From NCBI GenBank assembly GCA_945902805.1, contig CAMDMZ010000025.1:1-62377 (forward strand): a DNA stretch of 62,377 nucleotides, in the 5' to 3' direction. The translations under genes were made by a program, and so were the position numbers. The notes under the pieces were generated by a model. That model made no database searches, was not told the DNA's origin, and saw only the letters and a program-made list of their open reading frames with translations. Of this stretch, positions 53,438 through 62,360 are shown piece after piece (position 1 is the stretch's first letter; each line of letters starts with the position of its first letter). This DNA is from Propionivibrio dicarboxylicus (lineage in GTDB: Bacteria; Pseudomonadota; Gammaproteobacteria; Burkholderiales; Rhodocyclaceae).

Positions 53438-53569
53438 TCTGGATCAGAAGAATGCATCATTAAGTTGCAAAAGTAATAAAACCGAAATTGATGAAACCCG
53501 TAAGTTGTGCTTAGATAGCCCTATTGAGTGCGGCTTTTTTTATTCACTAAGACATAGAGGTAGTTGTTC

Positions 53570-53935
53570 GTGAAAACCATACTTTTAGTTGATGATTCCG
53601 CCACCATCCTGCTGTCGATTTCCAATATCTTGACCAAGGCTGGCTACGCCGTTGAAAAAGCCGCCAATGCCAATGAAGGTCTGAACAAGTTCAAGACCGG
53701 GCTCAAGGTCGATTTGCTGATTACCGATCTCAACATGCCCGGCATGAATGGCATCGAGTTCATCAAGGAAGTGCGCAAACTGCCCAACTACAAGTTCATG
53801 CCGATTCTCTTCCTCACCACCGAATCGCAACAATCCAAGAAGATGGAAGCCAAGGCTGCCGGCGCCTCGGGTTGGCTGGTCAAGCCCGCCACGGCTGACG
53901 AACTGATCAATACCATAAAGCTGGTCGTGCGCTGA
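53570..53935 (+). CDS. cheY: CheY-like single-domain response regulator
   Basis: A 121-residue receiver: [11 protein letters not shown], phospho-acceptor in [14 protein letters not shown] switch threonine region, and KPAT lysine. I chose GTG 53570 because GAGGT (53555-53559) lies 10 bases upstream. It is 2 bases before the MCP-like gene. It may signal to the flagellar motor or to that protein. Confidence 0.92.
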   Translation: MKTILLVDDSATILLSISNILTKAGYAVEKAANANEGLNKFKTGLKVDLLITDLNMPGMNGIEFIKEVRKLPNYKFMPILFLTTESQQSKKMEAKAAGASGWLVKPATADELINTIKLVVR

Positions 53936-53937
53936 TC

Positions 53938-55224
53938 GTGACTGAAACCCCCACCGCTTTGATGTTCGTCCGCAAGCGGATACTGATCGTCAACGCCTTG
54001 GTGCTGGTGAGTGCCTGCTTGACGGTTTTTATCCTGAATGACTGGTGGCATACGACCTTCATCCCCATTGTCGGTATTGATCACCCCTTGGGCGACATGC
54101 TGGGCACCGCGATGATTGTGCTGGCATCCTTTGCTGGCAACCGGCTGGCATCGCTGGCACTCTACAAAGACGCCTATGTCGGCGCATCGGCACTGGCTGA
54201 CAGCATGAATTCGCTCCATGTCAGTTCAACCGTGGCGGCCATGGAAGTCGGGCAGGAACTCGAGCAGATCCCGAAATACAACGATGTCGTGCGCGGCCAG
54301 TTGCATACCGTGGTCTCCGAAACCGAAGCGGCGGCGTACAACGTCGTCGAACAACTGCAGACCATCGATATCGTGGTCAGCGAATTGTCGACCTTCATCG
54401 ACTCGACCACCCAGGAATCGAATGCCCTGTTGGGCAAGGCCGAAGACCGTATCGAACATAACCGCGTCCTGCTGACCGACCTCGATACCTACATCGAACA
54501 ACGGATGACCGAATCGGCAACCGATCAGGTGCGCATCGCCAAGGTGGTCGAGGATGCGCGTTCACTCACGGGCTTGGTCGCACTAATCAAGAACATCGCC
54601 AAGCAAACCAACCTGCTGGCCCTGAATGCCGCCATCGAAGCGGCGCGCGCCGGTGAGGCCGGGCGCGGATTTGCCGTGGTCGCCGACCAAGTGCGCAAGC
54701 TGTCGTCGGAAAGCGAATTGGCCGTGGCCCAGATCAACAGCGGCATCGAGGCCGTCGCCAACTCGATTCAATCGCAGTTTGCCGACAAGCTCTCGCACTC
54801 CAATATTGGCGCCGAACGCGAAGCCCTGCAAAAGTTCGCCAGCCAGCTCAACGAACTCGGTGAGAGCTACAAGGAAGTTACCGAGCACGAAACGCAAGTG
54901 TTGGTTACCGTCACCGACAACAGCCGGCGCCTGTCCGACATGTTCATGAATGCCCTCGCCAGTATTCAGTTCCAGGATGTCACGCGGCAACAGGTGGAAC
55001 AGGTGATCAACGCGCTGGACCGGCTCGACAGCCACACCGGGATGCTGGCCAAGCGTCTGGAAAACTTCCAGGACCCAGATTTCAAGCTCGTGCCCTTGTC
55101 GCAACATCTTGACGAAATTTATGGCAACTATGTGATGGATTCGCAGCGCATGGCCCACAGTAACGCAACCGGACAGAGCAGCGGTCCCGCTACGGGAAGC
55201 AGCTCAAAAGTCGAACTTTTCTGA
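53938..55224 (+). CDS. MCP-like signalling protein with CheZ-like DxxxQ motif
   Basis: A 428-residue protein. Two membrane helices (about 15-33 and 50-68) have almost no periplasmic domain. An MCP hairpin tip is present ([34 protein letters not shown]) but with short arms. After it, [19 protein letters not shown] (342-360) strikingly resembles the CheZ phosphatase motif QDLTGQ: D347 and Q351 have the same spacing as CheZ D143 and Q147. No separate cheZ is seen nearby, and cheY is immediately upstream. The C-terminus is KVELF. GTG start. It could be a receptor-like CheY-P phosphatase; this is inference. Confidence 0.85.
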   Translation: MTETPTALMFVRKRILIVNALVLVSACLTVFILNDWWHTTFIPIVGIDHPLGDMLGTAMIVLASFAGNRLASLALYKDAYVGASALADSMNSLHVSSTVAAMEVGQELEQIPKYNDVVRGQLHTVVSETEAAAYNVVEQLQTIDIVVSELSTFIDSTTQESNALLGKAEDRIEHNRVLLTDLDTYIEQRMTESATDQVRIAKVVEDARSLTGLVALIKNIAKQTNLLALNAAIEAARAGEAGRGFAVVADQVRKLSSESELAVAQINSGIEAVANSIQSQFADKLSHSNIGAEREALQKFASQLNELGESYKEVTEHETQVLVTVTDNSRRLSDMFMNALASIQFQDVTRQQVEQVINALDRLDSHTGMLAKRLENFQDPDFKLVPLSQHLDEIYGNYVMDSQRMAHSNATGQSSGPATGSSSKVELF

Positions 55225-55233
55225 GGAGGCGCA

Positions 55234-55563
55234 ATGACGGAATTTGCCACCCAAACCACCACCGATGGTGCCATGCACCTGATTCTCGACGGTGCCATGA
55301 CCATCTACAACGCCACCGAAATCAAGAACCAGTTGCTTAGTGGCCTGAATGCCGCGCCCATTCTTGAGCTGGATCTGTCGCATGTCAGCGAAATGGATAC
55401 CGCCGGCTTTCAGTTGCTGGTCATGGCCAAGCGCGAAAGTCAGCGCATCAATCACAGCCTGCGTATCGTCGGCCATAGCCCGGCGGTTCAGGAAGTGATC
55501 GAATTCTTCAACATGGGCGCCTTTTTTGGCGACCCATTGGTCATTCAGGCCCGCCAGGAGTAA
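55234..55563 (+). CDS. STAS-domain protein of the chemotaxis cluster
   Basis: A 109-residue STAS domain. The phosphorylation loop reads SEMDTAGFQLL, with Thr-Ala in place of the usual Ser-Ser. AGGAGGC lies before the ATG. Position between the MCP-like gene and cheA is common in betaproteobacterial chemotaxis clusters; its role there is unclear. Confidence 0.88.
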   Translation: MTEFATQTTTDGAMHLILDGAMTIYNATEIKNQLLSGLNAAPILELDLSHVSEMDTAGFQLLVMAKRESQRINHSLRIVGHSPAVQEVIEFFNMGAFFGDPLVIQARQE

Positions 55564-55566
55564 AGC

Positions 55567-57777
55567 ATGGACGAGATTTATGGCGTATTTGCCCAGGAGT
55601 CGCGCGAAAACCTGACCGAAATGGAAGCCGGCCTCCTGCGCATGGAGCAAGGCGACCACGATGCGGAAACCATCAATGCCATCTTCCGCGCCGCGCACAC
55701 CATCAAGGGCGGCTCCGGCGTGGTTGAACTGCATCATGTCGAGAAATTCACCCACACCCTGGAAAATCTGCTCGACAAGCTGCGTAACGGCGAAATCGAA
55801 GTCAGCAGCGATCTGATCACCGCCCTGCTCAAGGGCTGTGATCATCTCAACGCCTTGTTGGTGCTGGTCGAAGCCGGCAATCTTGAGCCGGACCCCGTAC
55901 TCGACGAAGCCGGCGTTGGCGTTGCCGAAATGCTGAAGACCTTTGTCGGCGGCAGCGGCAGTAGTAGCGACGCACCAAAGAGCCAAAAACTGACTGAAAC
56001 GCCCGGCGGTGAAGTGCATCGCGACGGCACCAACGTCGCCACGGGCGATTGCTGGCATATTTCTGTCCGCTTCCATGAGCATGTTCTCACCATGGGCATG
56101 GACCCGCTGGCTTTCCTGCGCTATCTGCTCAATCTGGGCGAGATCGCCCACATGGCCACGGTAGCGGACAAGATGCCGCCGGCCGATGAGATGAACCCCG
56201 AAGCCTGCTACCTTGGCTTCGAAATCAGCCTGCGCAGCCATGCCACGAAAGAAGCCATCGAAGACGTCTTCAAATTCTGCCGCGACGATTGCGACCTGCA
56301 CATCCTGCCGCCGAACAGCAAGCTTGAAGATTATCTGCACCTGATCGAATCGCTACCCGAAGAATCCCTTCGTCTCGGCGAAATCCTGGTCCGTTCCGGT
56401 GCGCTGACCAAGGAAGAGCTCGACGAAGGCCTACGCCGCCAGAATGCCGCCTCACGCTTGTCGGTGGGGACCGACATTCCCGCTCCGCAACTCGGCGAGA
56501 TCCTGGTCGACAAGAAAATGGTGCAGCCGGAGATCGTCGAAGCCGCTGCCGCCAAACAAAAACAGGTCGCCGAGAAAAAGACCGCCGAAGCACGCCTGAT
56601 CCGTGTTCAGGCCGACAAACTGGACCAGTTGATCGACCTCGTCGGCGAACTGGTCATCGCCGGCGCCTCGGCCAACTTGCTGGCACAGAAGAGCGGCCAG
56701 GGTACGCTGGTCGAAGCCACCTCGGTCCTTTCGCGCCTGGTCGAAAACATTCGTGATTCCGCCCTGCAATTGCGCATGGTGCAGATCGGCGAGACCTTCA
56801 ACAAATTCAACCGCGTCGTGCGTGACGTCTCCAAGGAACTCGGCAAGGACATCGACCTCATCATCAGCGGTGCCGAAACCGAGCTCGACAAATCCGTCGT
56901 CGAAAAGATCGGCGACCCGCTCATGCACCTGGTGCGCAACGCCCTTGATCACGGCATCGAGCCGGCCGAGGTGCGCGCCGCCAACGGCAAGCCGGTCAAG
57001 GGCCGCGTCGAACTCAACGCCTTCCACGATTCCGGCAGCATCGTGATTGAAGTCGTGGACGACGGCGGCGGTCTCAAAGCCGACAAAATTCAGGCCAAGG
57101 CCATCGAAAAAGGCATCATCCAGCCTGGCCAAACATTGTCAGAGCAAGAGATCGTCAACCTCATCTTCGAAGCCGGTTTCTCCACCATGGAGAAAGTCAG
57201 CAACCTCTCCGGTCGCGGTGTCGGCATGGATGTGGTCCGCCGCAATATCCAGGCTTTGCGCGGCCAGGTCGACGTCAAGACCGAAGTCGGCGTCGGCTCG
57301 CGCTTCGTCATCCGTCTGCCGCTCACGCTCGCCATCATCGACGGCTTCCTTACTTCGGTCGGTGACTACTCCTACGTCATCCCACTCGACAGCGTGGTCG
57401 AATGCCTCGAACTGCGCGACGACGCCACGCGCGGTCACATGCTCAACCTGCGCGGCGAAGTCTTGCCCTTCATCCGTCTGCGCGAATTCTTCGATGTCGA
57501 AGGAGCGCCGCCTACCCGCGAAAACGTCGTTGTGATCTCCGCCGCCGGGCGCAAGGCCGGCATCGTCGTCGACCAGTTGCTCGGCGAGTTCCAGACCGTG
57601 ATCAAACCACTCGGCAGTTTGTTCAAGCATCTGCGAGGTATCGGCGGCTCCACCATCCTCGGTAGCGGTGAAGTCGCGCTGATTCTGGATGTCCAAGCCC
57701 TTACGCAGTTAGCCAGCCAGACCGAAGAACGCCGCCACCCGATCGCCCACGGCGCGCCGGCGCTGGAAGCACGTTGA
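55567..57777 (+). CDS. cheA: Chemotaxis histidine kinase CheA with MshEN-like insert
   Basis: A 736-residue kinase. HPt domain with AAHTIKGGS (His44). Residues 269-292 carry RLGEILVRSGALTKEELD followed by EGLRRQ, an exact fit to the c-di-GMP-binding MshEN motif. A degenerate second motif (QLGEILVDKK..., 308-331) follows. Then come the dimerisation region (IRVQADKLDQLIDLVGELV), the HATPase (HLVRNALDHGIE, DDGGGLKADKI, GRGVGMDVV) and the CheW-like domain to about 720. It should phosphorylate CheY. The ATG follows the STAS stop by 3 bases. Confidence 0.94.
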   Translation: MDEIYGVFAQESRENLTEMEAGLLRMEQGDHDAETINAIFRAAHTIKGGSGVVELHHVEKFTHTLENLLDKLRNGEIEVSSDLITALLKGCDHLNALLVLVEAGNLEPDPVLDEAGVGVAEMLKTFVGGSGSSSDAPKSQKLTETPGGEVHRDGTNVATGDCWHISVRFHEHVLTMGMDPLAFLRYLLNLGEIAHMATVADKMPPADEMNPEACYLGFEISLRSHATKEAIEDVFKFCRDDCDLHILPPNSKLEDYLHLIESLPEESLRLGEILVRSGALTKEELDEGLRRQNAASRLSVGTDIPAPQLGEILVDKKMVQPEIVEAAAAKQKQVAEKKTAEARLIRVQADKLDQLIDLVGELVIAGASANLLAQKSGQGTLVEATSVLSRLVENIRDSALQLRMVQIGETFNKFNRVVRDVSKELGKDIDLIISGAETELDKSVVEKIGDPLMHLVRNALDHGIEPAEVRAANGKPVKGRVELNAFHDSGSIVIEVVDDGGGLKADKIQAKAIEKGIIQPGQTLSEQEIVNLIFEAGFSTMEKVSNLSGRGVGMDVVRRNIQALRGQVDVKTEVGVGSRFVIRLPLTLAIIDGFLTSVGDYSYVIPLDSVVECLELRDDATRGHMLNLRGEVLPFIRLREFFDVEGAPPTRENVVVISAAGRKAGIVVDQLLGEFQTVIKPLGSLFKHLRGIGGSTILGSGEVALILDVQALTQLASQTEERRHPIAHGAPALEAR

Positions 57778-57788
57778 TCCGCATCGAT

Positions 57789-57813
57789 CGCCGTCCCGCC
57801 AGCGCCGACTTTT
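57789..57813 (+). repeat. Dispersed 26-bp repeat, copy 11 (between cheA and Uma2 gene)
   Basis: CGCCGTCCCGCC followed by AGCGCCGACTTTT. It starts 12 bases after the cheA stop and ends 8 bases before the Uma2 ATG. Confidence 0.9.
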
Positions 57814-57821
57814 AACCAGCC

Positions 57822-58385
57822 ATGAGCCTCGCCCTTCGCAAAGAAGACTTGCCTCACTACACTTACGCGGACTACGCTCGGTGGGAGGGACGCTGGGAAC
57901 TCATCGACGGTGTAGCCTATGCCATGTCGCCCTCGCCAAGCTTCGAGCATCAGCGGATTTACGGCGATCTACATATCCTGCTCAAAGAGGCTCTTGAAGA
58001 CTGCCTTCATTGCCAGCCGATTCAGGATTTCGACTGGAAAATCGACGAATCCACGGTGGTCTGTCCGGATAATCTGGTGATCTGTCACGAACCCGAGAGC
58101 CAGAACTACCTGACGCGTGCGCCAGCGCTGATTTTCGAAATCCTCTCGCCCTCCACCGCGACCAAGGACGAAGGCGTCAAGCTCCGGCTTTACGAATCCG
58201 AGGGGGTTCGATACTACGTACTGGTCCATCCTGAAGATCGCGTGCTGAAAATCTATCGTCTGCACGAAGGTCGCTATGTGAAGCAGGCCGACCTGACGCA
58301 CGAAAGCTTCGAGTTCGATCTGGGGCCATGCCATTTCTCGATTGCATTTGCACGTTTGTGGCGCAAGAAAGGCGGCGCCGCATGA
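57822..58385 (+). CDS. Uma2-family (DUF820) putative nuclease
   Basis: A 187-residue protein with the PD-(D/E)XK-like Uma2 fold. Features are WELIDGVAYAMSPSPSFEHQ, VVCPDNLVIC, LIFEILSPSTATKDEGVKLRLYE and VRYYVLVHPEDRVLKIYRL. Members are widespread, abundant in cyanobacteria, and of uncertain function. It interrupts the chemotaxis operon and is bracketed by two same-orientation repeats. No Shine-Dalgarno is evident since the repeat abuts the start. It looks like an inserted passenger gene. Confidence 0.85.
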   Translation: MSLALRKEDLPHYTYADYARWEGRWELIDGVAYAMSPSPSFEHQRIYGDLHILLKEALEDCLHCQPIQDFDWKIDESTVVCPDNLVICHEPESQNYLTRAPALIFEILSPSTATKDEGVKLRLYESEGVRYYVLVHPEDRVLKIYRLHEGRYVKQADLTHESFEFDLGPCHFSIAFARLWRKKGGAA

Positions 58386-58386
58386 C

Positions 58387-58472
58387 CGCCGTCCCGCCAT
58401 CCGCAACGGCAAGGAGAGCAGACTTTGCTCGACCGACTAGTTACGCAGTAGTTACATCAGCACCGACTTTTT
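58387..58472 (+). repeat. Dispersed repeat copy 12, split by a 56-base insertion
   Basis: The left half, CGCCGTCCCGCC plus A, ends near 58399. The right half, AGCACCGACTTTTT, is at 58459-58472. The bases between are bounded by CATC on each side (58398-58401 and 58455-58458). The insert contains a small GAGCA/TGCTC hairpin and two AGTTAC words. Confidence 0.7.
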
Positions 58473-58500
58473 CCCGTTTCACCCTGTAGAGGAGCACACC

Positions 58501-60123
58501 ATGTTCAAGAACCTCAAAATCGGCGTCCGTCTCGGCATCGGCTTCGGCCTGATGATTTTGCTGCTGGTAATCATTTCAGTGCTGGCCTACCTGCGGCTCG
58601 GTGCGCTGAATAGCGAAATCGAGAATATGGTCACTGACAAGTTCCCCAAGACCGTCATGGCCAATGACGCAGTGGATCAGATCAACATTACCGCACGCGC
58701 CATTCGCAATGCCATGCTCGTCAAGACGCCCGAAGCGGCGCAACAGGAACTGGATCGCCTGATGGCGGCGCGCAAGGTCACCGCCGAAATCTTCGACAAG
58801 CTGGAAAAGCTCATCACCTCTGAAGAAGGCAAGAAGGTCTTTGCCAAGACGATGGAAGTCCGGAAAATCTCCGTCGCCGACCAGAACCAGGTGCTCGATG
58901 CCTTCAAGGCCGGCAAGAAGGATGAGGCCATCGACATCCTGACCAGCAAGGTACGCAAGTCACAAGGCGACTATCTCAAGGCCGTCGGTGACTTGATCAC
59001 CTTCCAGTCTGATCTGATGTCCAAGGCCGGCAAAGACGCTGATGCCCTCGCCGATAACACGCAAACCCTGATACTCGCGCTATCGACGGGTGCCATCCTG
59101 ATCGCGCTGTTATTTGCCTGGTTCGTCACCGTCAGCATCACCAAACCGGTCACCGCCGCCGCCGCTGCCGCCAACGAACTGGCCGAAGGCAACCTGACGA
59201 TCAAGATCAAGGCCGACAGCAAGGACGAAACCGGCCAGTTGATGGGCGCCATGGGCGCCATGGTGGACAAGCTGACGCAAATCATCAGCGAGGTGAATGT
59301 CGCCTCCGATGCCCTGAACAACGCTGCCGGCCAGGTCTCACAGACCGCGCAATCGCTGTCGCAGTCCAGCTCCGAACAAGCGGCATCGGTTGAAGAAACC
59401 ACCGCCTCGATCGAGCAGATGACTGCCAGCATTACCCAGAACACTGAAAACGCCAAGGTCACCAACGGCATGGCCAACAAATCGGCCTCAGAAGCCACCG
59501 AAGGCGGTCAGGCGGTGAACGACACCGTTGAGGCCATGAAGCAGATCGCCCAGAAGATTGGCATCATCGACGACATCGCCTACCAGACCAACCTGCTCGC
59601 GTTGAACGCCGCCATCGAAGCGGCTCGCGCTGGCGAACACGGCAAGGGCTTTGCGGTCGTCGCCGCCGAAGTACGCAAACTGGCCGAACGCAGCCAGGTC
59701 GCCGCGCAGGAAATCGGCCAGGTCGCCGGTTCCTCGGTCAAGCTGGCCGAACGTGCCGGTCACCTGTTGAATGAAATGGTGCCGTCGATCAAGAAGACCT
59801 CCGACCTCGTCGAAGAAATCGCCGCCGCGTCGCAAGAACAAAGCGCTGGCGTCGGCCAGATCAACGGCGCGATGGGCCAACTCAACAAGGCCACGCAGCA
59901 GAATGCCTCGGCTTCTGAAGAATTGGCCGCCACCGCCGAAGAAATGGGCGGACAAGCCGCGCAACTGCAAGAACTCATGAGCTTCTTCCGTCTCGATACG
60001 GCCGCCCGAAAAGTCGGTTCTGGCGGGACGGCGAAAGCCGCCCGGCCGGCCGCTTCTGCCCCCCGCGCCAGTGCCAAGTCCTTCAAGGCATCCGCTGACG
60101 AGCAGGATTTCGAACGCTTCTGA
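58501..60123 (+). CDS. Methyl-accepting chemotaxis protein 1
   Basis: A 540-residue transmembrane receptor. Helix 1 is at about 12-32, a four-helix-bundle ligand domain spans about 35-190, helix 2 is at about 195-215 and HAMP follows. The signalling hairpin has [43 protein letters not shown]. The tail holds RKVGSGGTA, encoded by a dispersed repeat, and ends DFERF, which fits the x-aromatic-x-x-aromatic pattern of CheR-tethering pentapeptides. Its cytoplasmic half is almost identical to the receptor at 60728. It is 10 bases before cheW. Confidence 0.95.
   Translation: MFKNLKIGVRLGIGFGLMILLLVIISVLAYLRLGALNSEIENMVTDKFPKTVMANDAVDQINITARAIRNAMLVKTPEAAQQELDRLMAARKVTAEIFDKLEKLITSEEGKKVFAKTMEVRKISVADQNQVLDAFKAGKKDEAIDILTSKVRKSQGDYLKAVGDLITFQSDLMSKAGKDADALADNTQTLILALSTGAILIALLFAWFVTVSITKPVTAAAAAANELAEGNLTIKIKADSKDETGQLMGAMGAMVDKLTQIISEVNVASDALNNAAGQVSQTAQSLSQSSSEQAASVEETTASIEQMTASITQNTENAKVTNGMANKSASEATEGGQAVNDTVEAMKQIAQKIGIIDDIAYQTNLLALNAAIEAARAGEHGKGFAVVAAEVRKLAERSQVAAQEIGQVAGSSVKLAERAGHLLNEMVPSIKKTSDLVEEIAAASQEQSAGVGQINGAMGQLNKATQQNASASEELAATAEEMGGQAAQLQELMSFFRLDTAARKVGSGGTAKAARPAASAPRASAKSFKASADEQDFERF
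60009..60033 (-). repeat. Dispersed repeat copy 13 (in frame in MCP 1)
   Basis: AAAAGTCGGTTCTGG then CGGGACGGCG on the plus strand. It encodes KVGSGGTA in the flexible tail. Confidence 0.85.
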
Positions 60124-60133
60124 GGAGCTTGCC

Positions 60134-60694
60134 ATGAGCCAACTCGTCAAAGCACCGAATAGTGCAGCAGCCGCAAAAACTGGTGGCAACACCGGTGGCG
60201 GCGATACCCATCAATACCTGACCTTCACGCTGGGCAGCGAGATGTTCGCCGTCGGCATTCTCAACGTGAAGGAGATCATCGAATACGGCAACCTGACCGA
60301 AATCCCGATGATGCCAGCCTTCATCCGTGGCGTGATCAACCTGCGCGGCGCGGTCGTTCCGGTCGTCGATCTGGCCGCCCGTTTCGGCGGCAAGATCAGC
60401 GATGTGCAACGTCGAACCTGCATCGTCATCGTCGAGGTGACGCAGGAAGACGCCAAGCACGATATCGGCATCATGGTCGATGCGGTTTCCGAAGTGCTGG
60501 AAATCCAGTCCGGCGAAATCGAACCACCGCCCTCTTTCGGCGCCCGCATCCGCGCCGACTTCATCGCCGGCATGGGCAAGGTCGGCGGTAAATTCGTCAT
60601 CATCCTGCAGATCGACCGGGTTCTCTCGGTCGATGAAATGGCGTTGCTCGCCGATGTCACACAGGCCAATCCTGAAACCTTGGCCGCCGCTTAA
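60134..60694 (+). CDS. cheW: Chemotaxis coupling protein CheW
   Basis: A 186-residue CheW that links receptors to CheA. A Gly/Ala-rich start leads into QYLTFTLGSEMFAVGILNVKEII, IPMMPAFIRGVINLRGAVVPVVDLAARF and the C-terminal VDEMALLADV. ATG 60134 follows GAGGAG (about 60122-60127). An open frame from 60071 overlaps the MCP end and is rejected. The same 17-base start region recurs at 62361. Confidence 0.95.
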   Translation: MSQLVKAPNSAAAAKTGGNTGGGDTHQYLTFTLGSEMFAVGILNVKEIIEYGNLTEIPMMPAFIRGVINLRGAVVPVVDLAARFGGKISDVQRRTCIVIVEVTQEDAKHDIGIMVDAVSEVLEIQSGEIEPPPSFGARIRADFIAGMGKVGGKFVIILQIDRVLSVDEMALLADVTQANPETLAAA

Positions 60695-60727
60695 GATTTC
60701 CTAAATTTTTCACACGGGGGAAACACC

Positions 60728-62350
60728 ATGTTCAAGAATCTCAAAATCGGCATCCGTCTCGCCATCGCCTTTGGTATCACGCTGGCTTTGCTGGTCGCCG
60801 TCTCCTTCATCAGCATCACGCGCCTGACCAGCCTAGACAGCGACATTGACAGAATCATCAACGACCGCTACCCGAAGACAGTGCAGGCCAACAGCATCGT
60901 CCGCGCCATCAACGTCATTGCTCGCAACCTGCGCAATGCCTACATCTACACCGGTGCCGAAACGCAACGGGCGCTTGATGCGATTCCGGCTCAGCGCAAG
61001 ATCATTAACGAGAGCATTGAGGAACTCGATAAGTCCATCAAGTCGGAAAAGGGGAAGGAACTGCTCAAGACACTGGCAGCCGCACGCGCTGCTTATGTTG
61101 CCGACCAGGACAAGTTCCTCGAAATGCTCAAGGCCGACAAGCGCAGCGATATTCCGCCGCTGATGCAGGGCAGTCTACGCATTACCCAGTCCGCCTACAT
61201 CGGTGCCGTCGACGAACTGATCAAGTTCCAGCGCGGCATCATGACAACGGATGGCAAAAATGCGGCGGCAGAAGCTAGCGCTGCGGTCAGGCTGGTGATG
61301 ATCATGTCCATCTCGGCGTTTGTCATCGCCGTCCTGATGGCCTGGTTCATTACGCGCAGCATCACCCGCCCCGTTTCTGAAGCCGCCGCCGCCGCCCAGG
61401 AGTTGGCCGAAGGCAACCTGACGATCAAGATCACCTCGGACAGCAAGGACGAAACTGGCCAGTTGATGGCAGCGATGGAAGCCATGGTCGCCAAACTGAC
61501 GCAGATCATCAGCGAGGTAAATGTCGCTTCCGATGCCCTGAACAACGCCGCTGGCCAGGTCTCGCAGACCGCGCAATCGTTGTCGCAGTCCTCGTCCGAA
61601 CAAGCCGCGTCGGTCGAAGAAACCACGGCCTCGATCGAACAGATGACCGCCTCGATCACGCAGAACACCGAGAACGCCAAGGTCACCAACGGCATGGCCA
61701 ACAAATCGGCCTCCGAAGCCACCGAAGGCGGCCAGGCGGTGAACGACACCGTCGAAGCCATGAAGCAGATCGCCCAGAAGATCGGCATCATCGACGACAT
61801 CGCTTACCAGACCAACCTGCTGGCGTTGAACGCCGCCATCGAAGCCGCCCGCGCCGGCGAACACGGCAAAGGCTTCGCGGTCGTCGCCGCCGAAGTACGC
61901 AAACTGGCCGAACGCAGCCAGGTCGCCGCCCAGGAAATTGGCCAGGTCGCCGGTTCCTCGGTCAAGCTAGCTGAACGTGCCGGCCACCTGCTCAACGAAA
62001 TGGTGCCGTCGATCAAGAAGACCTCCGACCTCGTCGAAGAAATCGCCGCCGCGTCGCAAGAACAAAGTGCCGGCGTCGGCCAGATCAACGGTGCGATGGG
62101 CCAGTTGAACAAGGCCACCCAGCAGAATGCCTCGGCTTCTGAAGAACTGGCTGCGACGGCCGAAGAAATGGGCGGACAAGCCGCGCAACTGCAAGAACTC
62201 ATGAGCTTCTTCCGTCTCGATACGGCCACCCGAAAAGTCGGTTCTGGCGGGACGGCGAAAGCCCCCCGGCCGGCTGCATCTTCTGCCCCCCGCGCCAGTG
62301 CCAAGTCCTTCAAGGCATCCGCTGACGAGCAGGATTTCGAACGCTTCTGA
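60728..62350 (+). CDS. Methyl-accepting chemotaxis protein 2 (tandem paralogue)
   Basis: A 540-residue receptor, exactly as long as MCP 1. The ligand domain (about 35-190) differs ([19 protein letters not shown] against the first receptor's [17 protein letters not shown]). From about residue 265 to the end the two are nearly identical, including KVGSGGTA and the DFERF tail. This points to tandem duplication with divergence of the sensor part, or gene conversion of the signalling part. GGGGGAAAC lies before the ATG. A second cheW begins 10 bases downstream. Confidence 0.95.
   Translation: MFKNLKIGIRLAIAFGITLALLVAVSFISITRLTSLDSDIDRIINDRYPKTVQANSIVRAINVIARNLRNAYIYTGAETQRALDAIPAQRKIINESIEELDKSIKSEKGKELLKTLAAARAAYVADQDKFLEMLKADKRSDIPPLMQGSLRITQSAYIGAVDELIKFQRGIMTTDGKNAAAEASAAVRLVMIMSISAFVIAVLMAWFITRSITRPVSEAAAAAQELAEGNLTIKITSDSKDETGQLMAAMEAMVAKLTQIISEVNVASDALNNAAGQVSQTAQSLSQSSSEQAASVEETTASIEQMTASITQNTENAKVTNGMANKSASEATEGGQAVNDTVEAMKQIAQKIGIIDDIAYQTNLLALNAAIEAARAGEHGKGFAVVAAEVRKLAERSQVAAQEIGQVAGSSVKLAERAGHLLNEMVPSIKKTSDLVEEIAAASQEQSAGVGQINGAMGQLNKATQQNASASEELAATAEEMGGQAAQLQELMSFFRLDTATRKVGSGGTAKAPRPAASSAPRASAKSFKASADEQDFERF
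62233..62257 (-). repeat. Dispersed repeat copy 14 (in frame in MCP 2)
   Basis: Identical to copy 13 in position and sequence; carried along by the duplication. Confidence 0.85.
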
Positions 62351-62360
62351 GGAGCTTGCC

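Noticed and set aside
8086-62257. CRISPR array
   Set aside because: The repeat copies are kilobases apart, in both orientations and inside genes; there are no regular spacers or cas genes.
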